Source: Pseudomonas deceptionensis
GTDB taxonomy: Bacteria; Pseudomonadota; Gammaproteobacteria; Pseudomonadales; Pseudomonadaceae
Assembly (NCBI RefSeq): GCF_900106095.1
Contig: NZ_FNUD01000002.1
Span: 2,687,501 to 2,751,500, forward strand
Length of the DNA stretch: 64,000 nucleotides
Direction of reading: 5' to 3'
The translations under genes and the position numbers were made by a program. Within the stretch, counting starts at the first letter, position 1, and each line of letters opens with the position of its first letter. The notes beneath the pieces were generated by a model that worked only from the letters and a program-made list of their open reading frames with translations, ran no database searches and was not told the DNA's origin. This document shows positions 1 to 8,583 of the stretch, one piece after another.

Positions 1-403
1 GGTCGACCTTCATCAAATGCAGCAGCGGTTCGGCCCCGATCAAAATCAGGGCTGCGCACAGGCCGGTCATTAAGGCTAGCCACATGGCCTGGCGCACGAT
101 CGGGCCGATTTCACCCTGTGCATTGGCGCCAAAGCGCTGGGCGACCTTGGGCGTGGTTGCCAGCAAAATGCCCGACATCAGCAAAAATACCGGCACCCAA
201 ATGGAGTTGCCCAGCGCCACGGCAGCCAGATCCCGTGGCCCGACGCGCCCTGCCATGACCGCATCGACAAACCCCATGGCGGTGGTGGCGATCTGGGAAA
301 TGATGATTGGAAACGCCAGCGCCAACAGCGCTCGCACTTCCGTGCGGACCCGGGCCGGGCGGCTGACAGTGAGGGAAGGAGGGTTATGAGTCACAGAGTT
401 CAC
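1..403 (-). CDS. MATE family multidrug efflux transporter, NorM-like (3' part outside window)
   Basis: N-terminal part of a multidrug and toxin extrusion (MATE) transporter, an inner-membrane cation/drug antiporter. About 134 residues are visible before the left edge. After a short polar leader (SRPARVRTEVRALL) the protein enters hydrophobic segments. The stretch with AFPIIISQIATTAMGFVD, MAGRVG and LAAVALGNSIW is the typical first-repeat signature of the family. A GTG at 403 is the start I prefer; another in-frame GTG lies at 394 and a TTG lies further upstream, so the exact start is uncertain. It is divergent from pdxB with about 175 bp between them. Substrates cannot be told from this fragment. 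Confidence 0.85.
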   Translation of the reverse strand, partial: MNSVTHNPPSLTVSRPARVRTEVRALLALAFPIIISQIATTAMGFVDAVMAGRVGPRDLAAVALGNSIWVPVFLLMSGILLATTPKVAQRFGANAQGEIGPIVRQAMWLALMTGLCAALILIGAEPLLHLMKVD

Positions 404-578
404 AAGCGTGTATCCACAGTGATTAACGCGCAAAGCCGGCAATTGTACGCCTGACCAAATGGTCAGAAAACACTGAGTTGTAGGAGCTTTGTAAACGTGA
501 TTGTAAGTACCTTCTACACCCGGCTGGCCCATTCGTCGCAACAACGCCTACACTGCCACTCCGCGAAAGGAGCCTGCC

Positions 579-1724
579 ATGTTGATTGTTGCTGACGAAA
601 ATATTCCGCTGCTCGAAGAATTTTTTGCTGACTTCGGTGAAATACGCCGTTTTCCGGGCCGCCAGATCAGCCGCGCCGACGTGCTTGATGCCGATATCCT
701 GCTGGTGCGCTCTGTGACCAAAGTCGACCGCGACCTGCTTGAAGGCAGCGCAGTGCGGTTTGTCGGGACGTGCACCATCGGCACTGACCACCTGGCGCTC
801 GAGTACTTTCAGCGCGCCGGGATTCAGTGGTCCAGCGCCCCCGGCTGCAATGCCCGTGGCGTGGTGGACTACGTGCTCGGCAGCTTGCTGACCCTGGCCG
901 AAATCGAAGGCGCCGATCTGACGCAACGCACCTACGGTGTGGTGGGCGTCGGGGAAGTGGGCGGGCGTCTGGTCCAGGTGCTGCGTTCGCTGGGCTTCAA
1001 CGTGCTGCTCTGCGACCCGCCGCGTCAGGCAGATGAAGGTGGCGATTACGTCAGCCTCGAACAGATCATCGAGCAATGCGATGTCATCAGCCTGCACACC
1101 CCGCTGGACAAAACCGGCAGCGACCCGACCTGGCACTTGCTCGACCGCGAGCGCCTGAACCAGTTGAAACCCGGTACATGGCTGATCAATGCCAGCCGTG
1201 GCGCGGTCGTCGACAATGCCGCGCTGCGTGAAGTGCTGACCCGGCGCGAAGACCTGCAAGCGGTGCTGGACGTGTGGGAAGGCGAGCCACAAGTAGACGT
1301 CGAGCTGGCTGACCTGTGCGTACTGGCGACCCCGCACATTGCCGGGTACAGCCTGGATGGAAAGCAGCGGGGGACTGCGCAGATCTATCAGGCGCTGTGC
1401 GATTACCTCGGCCATTTGCCGCAGGTCAAACTTGCCGACTTGTTGCCTGCGCCCTGGCTGGCGAAGGTTGAACTGAGTGCCGACAGCGATCCTGCCTGGG
1501 CCATGGCCATGCTTTGTCGTGGCGTGTACGACCCGCGTCGCGACGATGCGGATTTTCGCCGCAGCCTGACCGGCAGTGTCGAAGAGCAAAAGCTGGCGTT
1601 TGATGGCTTGCGCAAGAACTACCCGATTCGCCGTGAAATCGAAGGCCTGGCCGTGCATGTCGACGGCGAATCAGTGGCCTTGAATCAACTGGTGAAAGCC
1701 TTGGGCGGGGTGCTGGTGCCGTAA
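579..1724 (+). CDS. pdxB: Erythronate-4-phosphate dehydrogenase PdxB
   Basis: Oxidises 4-phospho-D-erythronate to 2-oxo-3-hydroxy-4-phosphobutanoate, the second step of DXP-dependent vitamin B6 (pyridoxal phosphate) synthesis in the cytosol. The 381-residue length is normal for PdxB. Visible features are the NAD-binding Rossmann motif [10 protein letters not shown] (about residues 120-129), the catalytic Arg in NASRGAVVD (about 207), the Glu in WEGEP and the His in TPHIAGY. The C-terminal extension (from about residue 285) is the dimerisation domain that separates PdxB from other 2-hydroxyacid dehydrogenases. The ATG at 579 is preceded by a good ribosome binding site (GAAAGGAG). Probably monocistronic. 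Confidence 0.95.
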   Translation: MLIVADENIPLLEEFFADFGEIRRFPGRQISRADVLDADILLVRSVTKVDRDLLEGSAVRFVGTCTIGTDHLALEYFQRAGIQWSSAPGCNARGVVDYVLGSLLTLAEIEGADLTQRTYGVVGVGEVGGRLVQVLRSLGFNVLLCDPPRQADEGGDYVSLEQIIEQCDVISLHTPLDKTGSDPTWHLLDRERLNQLKPGTWLINASRGAVVDNAALREVLTRREDLQAVLDVWEGEPQVDVELADLCVLATPHIAGYSLDGKQRGTAQIYQALCDYLGHLPQVKLADLLPAPWLAKVELSADSDPAWAMAMLCRGVYDPRRDDADFRRSLTGSVEEQKLAFDGLRKNYPIRREIEGLAVHVDGESVALNQLVKALGGVLVP

Positions 1725-1733
1725 TTGAAGGCA

Positions 1734-1765
1734 TAAAAAAACCGGCCTCACGCTGTAAGGCCGGT
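1734..1765 (-). terminator. Intrinsic terminator of the small gene at 1839-2015
   Basis: An 8-bp perfect stem (ACCGGCCT / AGGCCGGT) with a 9-nt loop is flanked on its left by an A-run (1734-1741), which reads as a U-tract on the minus strand. It lies between convergent pdxB and the small minus-strand gene and probably serves the latter, perhaps both. Confidence 0.75.
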
Positions 1766-1838
1766 CAGTGATTCTTGAACTGCTATCTAACATGCAGGCG
1801 CTGGCTAGTCAGCTCCTGCAGAGGGGCACGACAGAGGA

Positions 1839-2015
1839 TCAGTCTTTGAGCACAGGCTTGACCAGACGCTGCTCCAGCTCATGGCAGGCGTTCTGGATCA
1901 TCGCCTCGGTGATCAAAATCTCCTTGCCATTTTCGTCGATAATCGCGCAGCCCAAAGATTGCTGTGGTTGGGTGCGAATCACCGGTACGGCTTGAGCGTT
2001 GTGTTGCAAATCCAT
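1839..2015 (-). CDS. Small conserved Pseudomonas protein, PA1571-like
   Basis: Encodes a 58-residue soluble protein starting MDLQHNAQ and containing the stretches VIRTQPQQSLGCAIID, NGKEILITEAMIQ and NACHELE. The upstream ATG at 2030 is possible, but the Shine-Dalgarno GAGGAGAC lies at the right distance only from the ATG at 2015. The pattern resembles a family of small Pseudomonas proteins of unknown function (PA1571 type); that assignment is from memory and not verified. No signal peptide or membrane segment. It has its own terminator downstream. Confidence 0.75.
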   Translation of the reverse strand: MDLQHNAQAVPVIRTQPQQSLGCAIIDENGKEILITEAMIQNACHELEQRLVKPVLKD

Positions 2016-2267
2016 GGCCTGTCTCCTCATCAGGGTGTATTGATACTGTAGATCCGTTTAATGACCAAGCTGTTACAAACTTGGCGGCCACTCCAGTCCA
2101 ACAGAAATATCCTGAAACTTCCAGCCTCACTTTAGAACATTAGAGCCTAGGGTTTACTGTTCCAGGTCATATTCAAAACGAGTGAGAAAGGTTTACCGAT
2201 ATAAGCAGAACTTCGTTGTAGGCTGTGTAAGGCTTTTCACGCTGGTTCACTTCTCGGATACCTACTG

Positions 2268-4025
2268 ATGCTTTCTTCCCGTCACCGCCGTGCCATTCGT
2301 CTGGCTATCCATTTTGTTGCGCCCTATCGTTGGCAGGCCTTTGGCGCCTTGTTGGCACTGATTGTCACGGCGGGCATCACCTTGTCGATGGGGCAGGGCA
2401 TCCGGCTGTTGGTCGACAAGGGTTTCATGACCCAGTCCCCGCACCTGCTCAACCAGTCCATCGGGTTTTTTCTGATCCTGGTGCTTGGTTTGTCGGTGGG
2501 TACTTTTGTGCGTTTTTACCTGGTGTCCTGGATCGGCGAACGGGTGGTGGCCGATATTCGTCGCCAGGTGTTCAACCACCTGATCGACTTGCACCCGGGG
2601 TTCTATGAGAACAACCGCAGCTCGGAAATCCAGTCACGGCTGACTACCGATACCACGTTGCTGCAATCGGTCATTGGCTCTTCGCTGTCCCTGTTCCTGC
2701 GCAACAGCCTGATGGTGATTGGCGGCGTCGTGCTGCTGTTTGTCACCAACCCCAAACTGACCAGCATCGTGGTGGTCGCCTTGCCCCTGGTGCTGGTGCC
2801 GATCCTGTTTTTTGGGCGCCGGGTGCGCAGCCTGTCGCGCCAGAGCCAGGACCGTATCGCCGATGTGGGCAGCTATGTCGCCGAAGCCCTGGGCCAGATC
2901 AAAACGGTGCAGGCCTACAACCACCAACAGCAAGACCAGCAACGTTTTGCCACGACGGTTGAGCACGCGTTTGCCACGGCCCGTAAACGCATCCTGCAGC
3001 GCGCGTGGCTGATTACCCTGGTGATCCTGCTGGTGCTGGGCGCGGTGGGGGTGATGCTGTGGGTCGGCGGAATGGACGTGATTGCCGGGCGGATCACCGG
3101 TGGCGAACTGGCCGCGTTCGTGTTCTACAGCCTGATCGTTGGCAGTGCGTTCGGTACCTTGAGTGAAGTGATTGGCGAGCTGCAACAGGCGGCGGGGGCG
3201 GCGGAGCGGATTGCTGAGCTGTTGCAGTCAAAAAGCCTGATTGAGCCGCCGAGCACGGGGTTGCTGGTGTTGCCTGAGCGGGTGGAGGGGAATCTGCTGC
3301 TTGAAAATCTGCACTTCTCCTATCCTTCGCGCCCGGAAAGTTATGCCATTGACGGCTTGAGCCTGACGATCAATGCGGGTGAAACCCTGGCCCTGGTCGG
3401 TCCTTCGGGGGCGGGCAAGTCGACGTTGTTTGACTTGCTGCTGCGTTTTTACGACCCCCAGCAAGGTCAGATCCTGCTTGAAGGCCTGCCGATCACCCGG
3501 CTTGATCCCCAGGACCTGCGCCGTTGCTTTGCCCTGGTGTCGCAAACCCCGGCACTGTTTTTCGGCACCATTGAAGACAACATTCGGTATGGCAATGCGG
3601 GGGCCAGTGACGAGCAAGTCGAAGCGGCGGCACGGATTGCCCATGCGCACGATTTCATACTGCAAATGCCCGAGGGCTACAAAACCCACCTGGGTGATGG
3701 TGGCTTGGGCTTGTCGGGCGGGCAGCGCCAGCGTTTGGCAATTGCCCGGGCGTTGCTGGTCGATGCACCGGTCCTGTTACTGGACGAAGCCACCAGTGCC
3801 CTTGATGCCCAGAGCGAGTACTTGATCCAGCAAGCCTTGCCCAGCCTGATGCAAGGCCGCACGACCCTGGTGATCGCCCACCGCCTGGCCACGGTGCAGA
3901 ACGCCGACCGCATCGCGGTGATGGACCAGGGCAAGCTGGTAGCCATCGGCACCCACGCACAGTTGATCGCCAGCAACGCGCTGTATGCACGGCTGGCGGC
4001 GCTGCAGTTCAATGTGGGGGTGTGA
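2268..4025 (+). CDS. ABC transporter, fused permease/ATPase (MsbA-like)
   Basis: A half-transporter of 585 residues with an N-terminal six-helix exporter domain (about residues 20-310) and a C-terminal nucleotide-binding domain. Motifs are Walker A GPSGAGKST (about 378-386), the signature LSGGQRQR (about 482), Walker B VLLLDEAT (about 502) and the switch His in VIAHRL. This architecture belongs to the MsbA/multidrug ABCB group, which works as a homodimer in the inner membrane exporting lipids or drugs. The housekeeping msbA of Pseudomonas normally sits next to lpxK or waa genes, so this is more likely a second MsbA-like exporter with unknown cargo. The ribosome binding site is weak. It stands alone, followed by a REP palindrome. 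Confidence 0.9.
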   Translation: MLSSRHRRAIRLAIHFVAPYRWQAFGALLALIVTAGITLSMGQGIRLLVDKGFMTQSPHLLNQSIGFFLILVLGLSVGTFVRFYLVSWIGERVVADIRRQVFNHLIDLHPGFYENNRSSEIQSRLTTDTTLLQSVIGSSLSLFLRNSLMVIGGVVLLFVTNPKLTSIVVVALPLVLVPILFFGRRVRSLSRQSQDRIADVGSYVAEALGQIKTVQAYNHQQQDQQRFATTVEHAFATARKRILQRAWLITLVILLVLGAVGVMLWVGGMDVIAGRITGGELAAFVFYSLIVGSAFGTLSEVIGELQQAAGAAERIAELLQSKSLIEPPSTGLLVLPERVEGNLLLENLHFSYPSRPESYAIDGLSLTINAGETLALVGPSGAGKSTLFDLLLRFYDPQQGQILLEGLPITRLDPQDLRRCFALVSQTPALFFGTIEDNIRYGNAGASDEQVEAAARIAHAHDFILQMPEGYKTHLGDGGLGLSGGQRQRLAIARALLVDAPVLLLDEATSALDAQSEYLIQQALPSLMQGRTTLVIAHRLATVQNADRIAVMDQGKLVAIGTHAQLIASNALYARLAALQFNVGV

Positions 4026-4071
4026 GACCTGTGGCAGCTGCCGAGGGACGATGGCTTGAGATACACCAACC

Positions 4072-4122
4072 GTGGGAGCGAGCCTGCTCGCGAAAATCAT
4101 TCGCGAGCAGGCTCGCTCCCAC
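4072..4122. repeat. REP palindrome, 'GGGAGCGAGC' family
   Basis: A perfect 22-bp inverted repeat (arms 4072-4093 and 4101-4122, beginning GTGGGAGCGAGCC) with a 7-nt loop. This is the common fluorescent-Pseudomonas REP sequence. It lies between the ABC transporter and ppnP, which are convergent, and may also act as a transcription stop. A second member of the same family is at 41695-41782. Confidence 0.85.
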
Positions 4123-4171
4123 AGAGGGTCTTGACCGGTGACAGAGTCTCTACAGGGGAGTGTGCAGGGCC

Positions 4172-4453
4172 TTAGCGGTACTCACACAGGTAAGCCGTAT
4201 CAACGGGCACTTTCAGCTGGAACTTGCTGTTGGCCGGCACGTTGAACTGGCTGCCGCTTTTGAACGTTTCATACTCACTGCTGCCTGGCAGTTTGACGCT
4301 CAGCTCACCCGACACCACGTGCATGATTTCGCGCTCGGCCGTACCGAACTCGTACTCGCCCGCAGCCATGACGCCAATGGTGGCTTTGCCTTCGGTTTGT
4401 GTGAAGGCAATCGACTTGACGGTACCGTCGAAGTATTCGTTGACTTTGAACAT
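4172..4453 (-). CDS. ppnP: Pyrimidine/purine nucleoside phosphorylase PpnP
   Basis: A 93-residue single-domain cupin of the YaiE/PpnP family (formerly DUF1255). The E. coli family member splits many nucleosides with phosphate into base and pentose-1-phosphate. The full-length family pattern is visible: MFKVNEYF at the start, then [31 protein letters not shown] and the C-terminal [13 protein letters not shown] with the end YLCEYR. Cytosolic, no signal peptide. Transcribed alone on the minus strand. The assignment is from family resemblance over the whole length. Confidence 0.92.
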   Translation of the reverse strand: MFKVNEYFDGTVKSIAFTQTEGKATIGVMAAGEYEFGTAEREIMHVVSGELSVKLPGSSEYETFKSGSQFNVPANSKFQLKVPVDTAYLCEYR

Positions 4454-4532
4454 GGCGATTCCTCGGAATGGGCTAAAAAGGGCTGGCCAGTATGCAGAAG
4501 CGGTTTTATCCCGTCACGCCCTTTTATGGCCG

Positions 4533-5075
4533 CTAAACCTTGAGGATCAGTGGCAACAAACGCGCCGTGTTTCGTGCATCTTCCAGCGCGCGATGTTGCT
4601 GCCCGTTGAACTGCATCCCGGCCAGTTGCAGCGCGCTGTTAAGCCCCAGCGGGCGCTTTAGCTGGCGGGCCTGGGCAAACTGCTGCTTGAGGTTGGTGTG
4701 GGGCAATTGCATCAGTGCACTGGCGAGCTGCTTGTGGTGCCACTCCTGTTCCAGTTGCTTGCGATCGTAGTCGCCCCAGCTGGCCCAGCCTTCGAGTTTG
4801 GGCAGGTGCTGGCCCAGCCAGCGTTCGAACTGTTCCCACACCAGTGTCATCGGCGCTGCGGCATCGATGTTGGCTTGGGTGATACGGGTCAGTTGCCGGC
4901 AAAACGGGGTCAGCAACGGGCGCCGTTGCGGGCGGATGAAACGCTGGAAATGATCCACCTCGCGACCTGCGCGGGTGACCACGCTGGCACCGATTTCAAT
5001 CACTTCCATTTCCTCGAGGGGCCAGCCGCCATCATCAGTAGTGGCTTCCAGGTCAATTACCAGCCAGTGAGGCAT
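4533..5075 (-). CDS. DEDDh 3'-5' exonuclease (KapD/ERI-1-like)
   Basis: A 180-residue RNase T/DNA polymerase III epsilon-type exonuclease. The metal-binding Asp and Glu of motif I are in VIDLEATT (residues 6-13), motif II Asp is in WGDYDRKQLE, and motif III is HRALEDA with His161 and Asp166. The layout, with IEIGASVV after a short insert and FIRP before the middle region, is like the KapD/ERI-1 group, whose members trim RNA or DNA 3' ends. The true substrate is unknown. Neighbours (ppnP downstream on the same strand) suggest nucleic-acid turnover, but they are not clearly in one operon. Confidence 0.88.
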   Translation of the reverse strand: MPHWLVIDLEATTDDGGWPLEEMEVIEIGASVVTRAGREVDHFQRFIRPQRRPLLTPFCRQLTRITQANIDAAAPMTLVWEQFERWLGQHLPKLEGWASWGDYDRKQLEQEWHHKQLASALMQLPHTNLKQQFAQARQLKRPLGLNSALQLAGMQFNGQQHRALEDARNTARLLPLILKV

Positions 5076-5258
5076 GTGCAGCTTCCTTTAACAGCATCGG
5101 TGTTGAAGTTGGAGCGTAGCTAAAGCACCGGCCCAAGCGCTTATTTTGTAGTGGGCCAGTCCATCGCTTGCTTGATAGTCTATATGCGCTTTAATGGTGT
5201 GCGTGCTCGATCTCAGGTCGTGTGTCGATCAATAAGTTCCCGCCATGGGCGGTGCCGG

Positions 5259-6065
5259 ATGTGTATGGTTTTAAAGTGTTTGCCAATACAGATGGCCCAC
5301 AGCCTGGCGCTGGCCTTTGGCATGATCTGGTTGGCGCCGGTTTGGGCTACTCAGGAAGTCAGGGTTGGGGCGGCACATTTTCCGCCATACGCCGTGCGCC
5401 CGGAACGGGGTGGCGGCACGGGGCTGTTGTCGCAATTGCTCAATGCGCTCAACCTGTTGCAGAGCGATTATCGTTTTGTCCTTGTACCCAGCTCCATCCC
5501 GCGGCGCCAGCGTGATTTCGAGCAGGGGCGGGTGGACATGATGATGTTTGAAAACCCGGCCTGGGGCTGGCAGGCGCTTTCGTACAACGCCGTCGACATG
5601 GGCCTTGAAGACGCTGAAGTGTTTGTCGCCAAACAGCAGCCTGATCGCCAGCAAAGCTACTTCGATGACCTGGACGGCAAACGGCTCGCGCTGTTTAGCG
5701 GGTATCACTATGCCTTTGCCGGATTCAATCCCGGCCCGACATTTTTGACCGACACGTTCAACGCCACACTTACGTACTCCCACGAAAGCAACCTGTTGAT
5801 GGTTCAGCGCGGGCGGGTAGATATCGCGTTGATTACCCGCTCCAATCTCACCGACTTGTTGCGCCATGACCCCCAGGCCAAGTCAGAGGTCATGGTCTCC
5901 GAGCGTATCGATCAGGTGTACCGTCACTTCGCCCTGTTGCGGCCGGAAGCACCGATCCAGGGTCAGCATTTTGCCCGGATGCTGCAACAGCTTCGCGAGA
6001 ATGGTCAGTTGGTGGCTATTTTTGCGCCCTACAAAATTGCAGTGGTTGCAGTAGAGCCTTTCTAG
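5259..6065 (+). CDS. Periplasmic amino-acid-type substrate-binding protein (PBP family 3)
   Basis: A transporter-type substrate-binding protein of about 268 residues. It has a hydrophobic signal sequence (AHSLALAFGMIWLAPVWA) followed by the mature start TQEVRVGAAHFPPYAV, typical of the cystine/amino-acid family. Later landmarks are GRVDMMMFENPAWGW and VQRGRVDIALI. The open frame extends upstream to 5151, but the signal peptide would then be preceded by about 40 unlikely residues; ATG at 5259 or 5265 is better, though neither has a strong ribosome binding site. No permease or ATPase adjoins it, so it may be an orphan binding protein or a sensor. Ligand unknown. Confidence 0.8.
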   Translation: MCMVLKCLPIQMAHSLALAFGMIWLAPVWATQEVRVGAAHFPPYAVRPERGGGTGLLSQLLNALNLLQSDYRFVLVPSSIPRRQRDFEQGRVDMMMFENPAWGWQALSYNAVDMGLEDAEVFVAKQQPDRQQSYFDDLDGKRLALFSGYHYAFAGFNPGPTFLTDTFNATLTYSHESNLLMVQRGRVDIALITRSNLTDLLRHDPQAKSEVMVSERIDQVYRHFALLRPEAPIQGQHFARMLQQLRENGQLVAIFAPYKIAVVAVEPF

Positions 6066-6083
6066 GCGGGGGAGTGTTGCTGC

Positions 6084-6109
6084 GCCTGCGGGAACTGGCT
6101 CCCGCAGGC
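6084..6109. terminator. Hairpin between convergent genes, possible bidirectional terminator
   Basis: A perfect 10-bp stem (GCCTGCGGGA / TCCCGCAGGC) with a 6-nt loop lies between the convergent binding-protein gene and pvdS. There is no U-tract on either side, so its role as terminator is only likely. Confidence 0.5.
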
Positions 6110-6120
6110 AGGCGGGGTGC

Positions 6121-6669
6121 TCAGCGGCGGGCGAAGGTGTCGGCTTGGGTTCCCGACACTTTGCGGCAATGAATCAGGGCATCGCGAATCATGAAGTTGA
6201 CCAGTGTTGGCGACACGCCCAACTCCCTGGCAATGTCCTTTTGCTGAACCCCGTGCAGGCGATACATCTCGAATGCATAGCGGGTGCGGCTCGGCAGTTC
6301 AGTCAGCGCCACGGCGATGTGTTCCAGGGTCGAAAAGTTGATCAGCGAGGTTTCTGGAGACGCGCCGTGGATGACCACATTCAAACCTTCCTCTTCCGTA
6401 CCCGAGTATTTCAATTCCAGCGCCTGCTTGCGGTAGTGATCGATCGCCAGGTTGCGCACGATCTGGAACAGGTAGCTGAGCTGAGCCTTGAATGAGGTGG
6501 TGATCTGCGGTGCCGACTGCAAGCGGAAGAACGCATCCTGCACCACATCTTCGGCCCGGGATCGACAGCCGGTGATACGGGCTGCGATCTTGACCAGGAC
6601 CAGCCGGTTTTCAACAAAGGCCTGGAGAAGGGGTGAGTCACACTTGCCTGTGGACATTTGTTCCGTCAT
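6121..6669 (-). CDS. pvdS: Extracytoplasmic-function sigma factor PvdS (pyoverdine synthesis)
   Basis: An iron-starvation sigma-70 factor of 182 residues that directs RNA polymerase to pyoverdine synthesis promoters. The sequence matches my memory of PvdS along its whole length: CDSPLLQAFV near the start, the region 2 block ITGCRSRAEDVVQDAFFRLQ, then SYLFQIVRNLAIDHYRK, and the region 4 helix-turn-helix QKDIARELGVSPTLVNFMIRDAL. ATG at 6669 (MTEQMS) is chosen over one 42 nt upstream because of an AGGTGA site at the right distance. A Fur box about 85-100 bp upstream implies repression by iron-loaded Fur. No pyoverdine peptide synthetase genes are adjacent in the window. Confidence 0.95.
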   Translation of the reverse strand: MTEQMSTGKCDSPLLQAFVENRLVLVKIAARITGCRSRAEDVVQDAFFRLQSAPQITTSFKAQLSYLFQIVRNLAIDHYRKQALELKYSGTEEEGLNVVIHGASPETSLINFSTLEHIAVALTELPSRTRYAFEMYRLHGVQQKDIARELGVSPTLVNFMIRDALIHCRKVSGTQADTFARR

Positions 6670-6752
6670 GGAGATCACCTGCTGCGAATGAGTGAGTGAG
6701 GGCCTCGGCATGGGAGGCGTCCTACACAGCTGGTCACAAACTAGGCTTGATG

Positions 6753-6771
6753 ATAATGATTGTCAATTGAG
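6753..6771 (-). promoter_or_regulatory. Fur box upstream of pvdS
   Basis: The 19-bp sequence GATAATGATTGTCAATTGA matches 13 of 19 positions of the consensus Fur box, including the first nine in a row. It lies about 85-100 bp before the pvdS start in an AT-rich patch. Fur control of pvdS is established in P. aeruginosa; here it is inferred from the site. Confidence 0.75.
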
Positions 6772-6915
6772 AAATAGAATTAATAACCGCTATCGGGGCG
6801 GACTGAGACATGCCTCACACACGCGCCGAGCGAGTGTTTCGCGCCCGCGGTGGCGTGGGCTGAAGAAGGGAAGGTCTGCCAGGACGCAGCCGGAGGGCAG
6901 GCAGGTTTTACGATT

Positions 6916-6953
6916 GCAGGCTGCGATGCATTGATATGAGCATCGCAGCCTGC
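6916..6953. terminator. Long hairpin after dsbG
   Basis: A perfect 14-bp inverted repeat (6916-6929 and 6940-6953, arm start GCAGGCTGCGATG) with a 10-nt loop follows directly after the dsbG stop codon. It has no U-tract. The arm resembles the core of the REP elements elsewhere in the window (GCAGGCTGCGAT), so it may be a single REP unit that also ends transcription. Confidence 0.6.
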
Positions 6954-6958
6954 GGCAC

Positions 6959-7732
6959 TTACTTGGGCCCCAGAATCTGCACCAGTTTGTCCGGTGACGG
7001 CGCACCCTGTTGCTGTTGCAGGTTGCCTTGTGCGTCCAGATAGAAAATCGCCGGGGTCGCGGCGACATCCAGTTCTTCCATCAGCTTTGCGTTGGCGTCG
7101 AGTTTGGCCTGCACGTCAGCCGGGATTTTTTCCAGCGGTTTGAGCTTGCTGGCCTTGCCGGCTTTCTCATGCTCGTGCAGGGCTTGCTGCGGGTCCTTGG
7201 CGGCCAGCAGGGCGGCGGATTTGGCCGGGCTGTCTTCGCGGATAATGCCCACCATGATATGACGCAATTGCACCTTGCCCGAGTCGACCCAAGGGCGTGC
7301 CTGCTCCCAGAACATGTTGCAGTACGGGCAGTTCGGGTCGCTGAACAGGTAAACGATGCGGGGTGCATCCGCCTTGCCGTCGGCGATCCAGTTGCTCTTT
7401 TCCATGTTGGCCCAGACTTGCTTGGCCATCGGCTCGTACACCAGCTTTTGCAGCGGTGCCAGGCTCAGGTCTTTGCCGTCGGCGTCATACAGGTTGCCCA
7501 CCAGCACGTTGCCGTCCTTGGTCAGGTACAGCGCCATGCCACGGTTCTGGTACTGGGCTGCGAACCCGCGCAAATCGCCGGGTGCATCGAAACTGCCAAC
7601 GATTTTTGCGCCCTTGGCTTCAATCTTCTTGATGGCTGGCGGCAGTTCTTCAGCCTGCAACACAGGCGACTGCAGGAGCGAGGCGCCCAGCAGTGAGGTC
7701 ATGCTCAGGGTTAACAGTTTGCGGTTAAGCAT
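6959..7732 (-). CDS. dsbG: Periplasmic thiol:disulfide isomerase DsbG
   Basis: A 257-residue periplasmic protein of the DsbC/DsbG family, which rescues or isomerises oxidised cysteines. There is a signal peptide (first ~27 residues, ending SPVLQA), an N-terminal dimerisation region, and a thioredoxin domain with the active site CPYC at residues 135-138. The cis-Pro loop is ATPAIFY near residue 228. CPYC rather than CGYC favours DsbG over DsbC. It is the last gene of the dsbD-tlpA-dsbG run, overlapping the previous gene by 22 nt, so it is translationally linked. Reducing power would come from DsbD. Confidence 0.92.
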   Translation of the reverse strand: MLNRKLLTLSMTSLLGASLLQSPVLQAEELPPAIKKIEAKGAKIVGSFDAPGDLRGFAAQYQNRGMALYLTKDGNVLVGNLYDADGKDLSLAPLQKLVYEPMAKQVWANMEKSNWIADGKADAPRIVYLFSDPNCPYCNMFWEQARPWVDSGKVQLRHIMVGIIREDSPAKSAALLAAKDPQQALHEHEKAGKASKLKPLEKIPADVQAKLDANAKLMEELDVAATPAIFYLDAQGNLQQQQGAPSPDKLVQILGPK

Positions 7733-8583
7733 TTTTGCTGATTCCTTGCAGGGTCGGCCTGTTGGGCCGACATTGAATTGTTCTGTTCGAAAGGTTCCAT
7801 GGCCCGGGCCAGGCTGGCTTGTGACAGTTCGCCCAGATGGCTGCCCAGCAGGCGGCCTTCAGCGCTGTAGAACAGCGTAGTCGGCAGGGCCATCGAGCCA
7901 ACTTTTTGTGCCAGTTGGCCGCCGCTGTCGAACAGCACGTTACTGAGGTTCAGACCCTGTGTTTCAAGGAAGGTGCTGACGCTCTGCATGCTTTCGCCCT
8001 GGTTGACGAACAGGAAGGTCACGTCCTGCTGCTGGTTCTGCGCGTTCTGCAGCACCGGCATTTCGCGCCGGCACGGCGGGCACCAGGTGGCCCACAGGTT
8101 GATCACCAAAGGGCCGCCCTGATAACTGCTCAACTCTACCGATTCACCATGGGCGTTGCGCAGCACCATCTCCGGCAGGCGCGTGCCCTGTTCGTAAAGG
8201 CTGGACGAAAAACTGGCCAGCAGCCAGAACGCCAGCCCGCTGCCAAGGCCCCAGCCCAAAGGGCGGCGCAACCCGCTGCGGCGCCAGCCCCAGATCAAGG
8301 CACCCGCCACCACGGCCACCAGCCCCGGCCACAGCAAAAAGCCGCCGTCGCGCAAGTCGAGCATTTGCAGCGGGTCTTGCTTGAAGTAGCGCCAGTAGCT
8401 GATGACAAAGCCGATGCGTGCCGTCAGCAAACCCAGCAAAAATAGGCTGAACAACACTGACTCGGGGTTTTCACCACCGCGTTTGGCCACACGCCAACCC
8501 ACCAGTGTCGCCAGGGCAAGGGCCAGGATCAGCAGCAGGTGATTGATGGCCAGGGCAAACGAACCGATGGTCAGGGTTAGCAT
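7711..8583 (-). CDS. Membrane-anchored TlpA/DsbE-like thioredoxin with N-terminal multi-helix domain
   Basis: A 290-residue protein. Its first ~130 residues contain about four hydrophobic helices reminiscent of prolipoprotein diacylglyceryl transferase fragments (LFSLFLLGLLTARIGFV, LWPGLVAVVAGALIWGW). A TlpA-type thioredoxin domain follows, exposed to the periplasm, with WCPPC (Cys168, Cys171) in NLWATWCPP and the cis-Pro in ALPTTLFY. It should carry electrons from DsbD to periplasmic targets. It abuts dsbD (stop TAA directly before its ATG) and overlaps dsbG. The same three-gene order is known in P. aeruginosa (PA2476-PA2478). Confidence 0.88.
   Translation of the reverse strand: MLTLTIGSFALAINHLLLILALALATLVGWRVAKRGGENPESVLFSLFLLGLLTARIGFVISYWRYFKQDPLQMLDLRDGGFLLWPGLVAVVAGALIWGWRRSGLRRPLGWGLGSGLAFWLLASFSSSLYEQGTRLPEMVLRNAHGESVELSSYQGGPLVINLWATWCPPCRREMPVLQNAQNQQQDVTFLFVNQGESMQSVSTFLETQGLNLSNVLFDSGGQLAQKVGSMALPTTLFYSAEGRLLGSHLGELSQASLARAMEPFEQNNSMSAQQADPARNQQKCLTANC

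Noticed and set aside
423..1658. Long open frame antisense to pdxB
   Set aside because: It is a shadow of pdxB: low-complexity His/Gln/Arg-rich translation, no ribosome binding site and no family resemblance.
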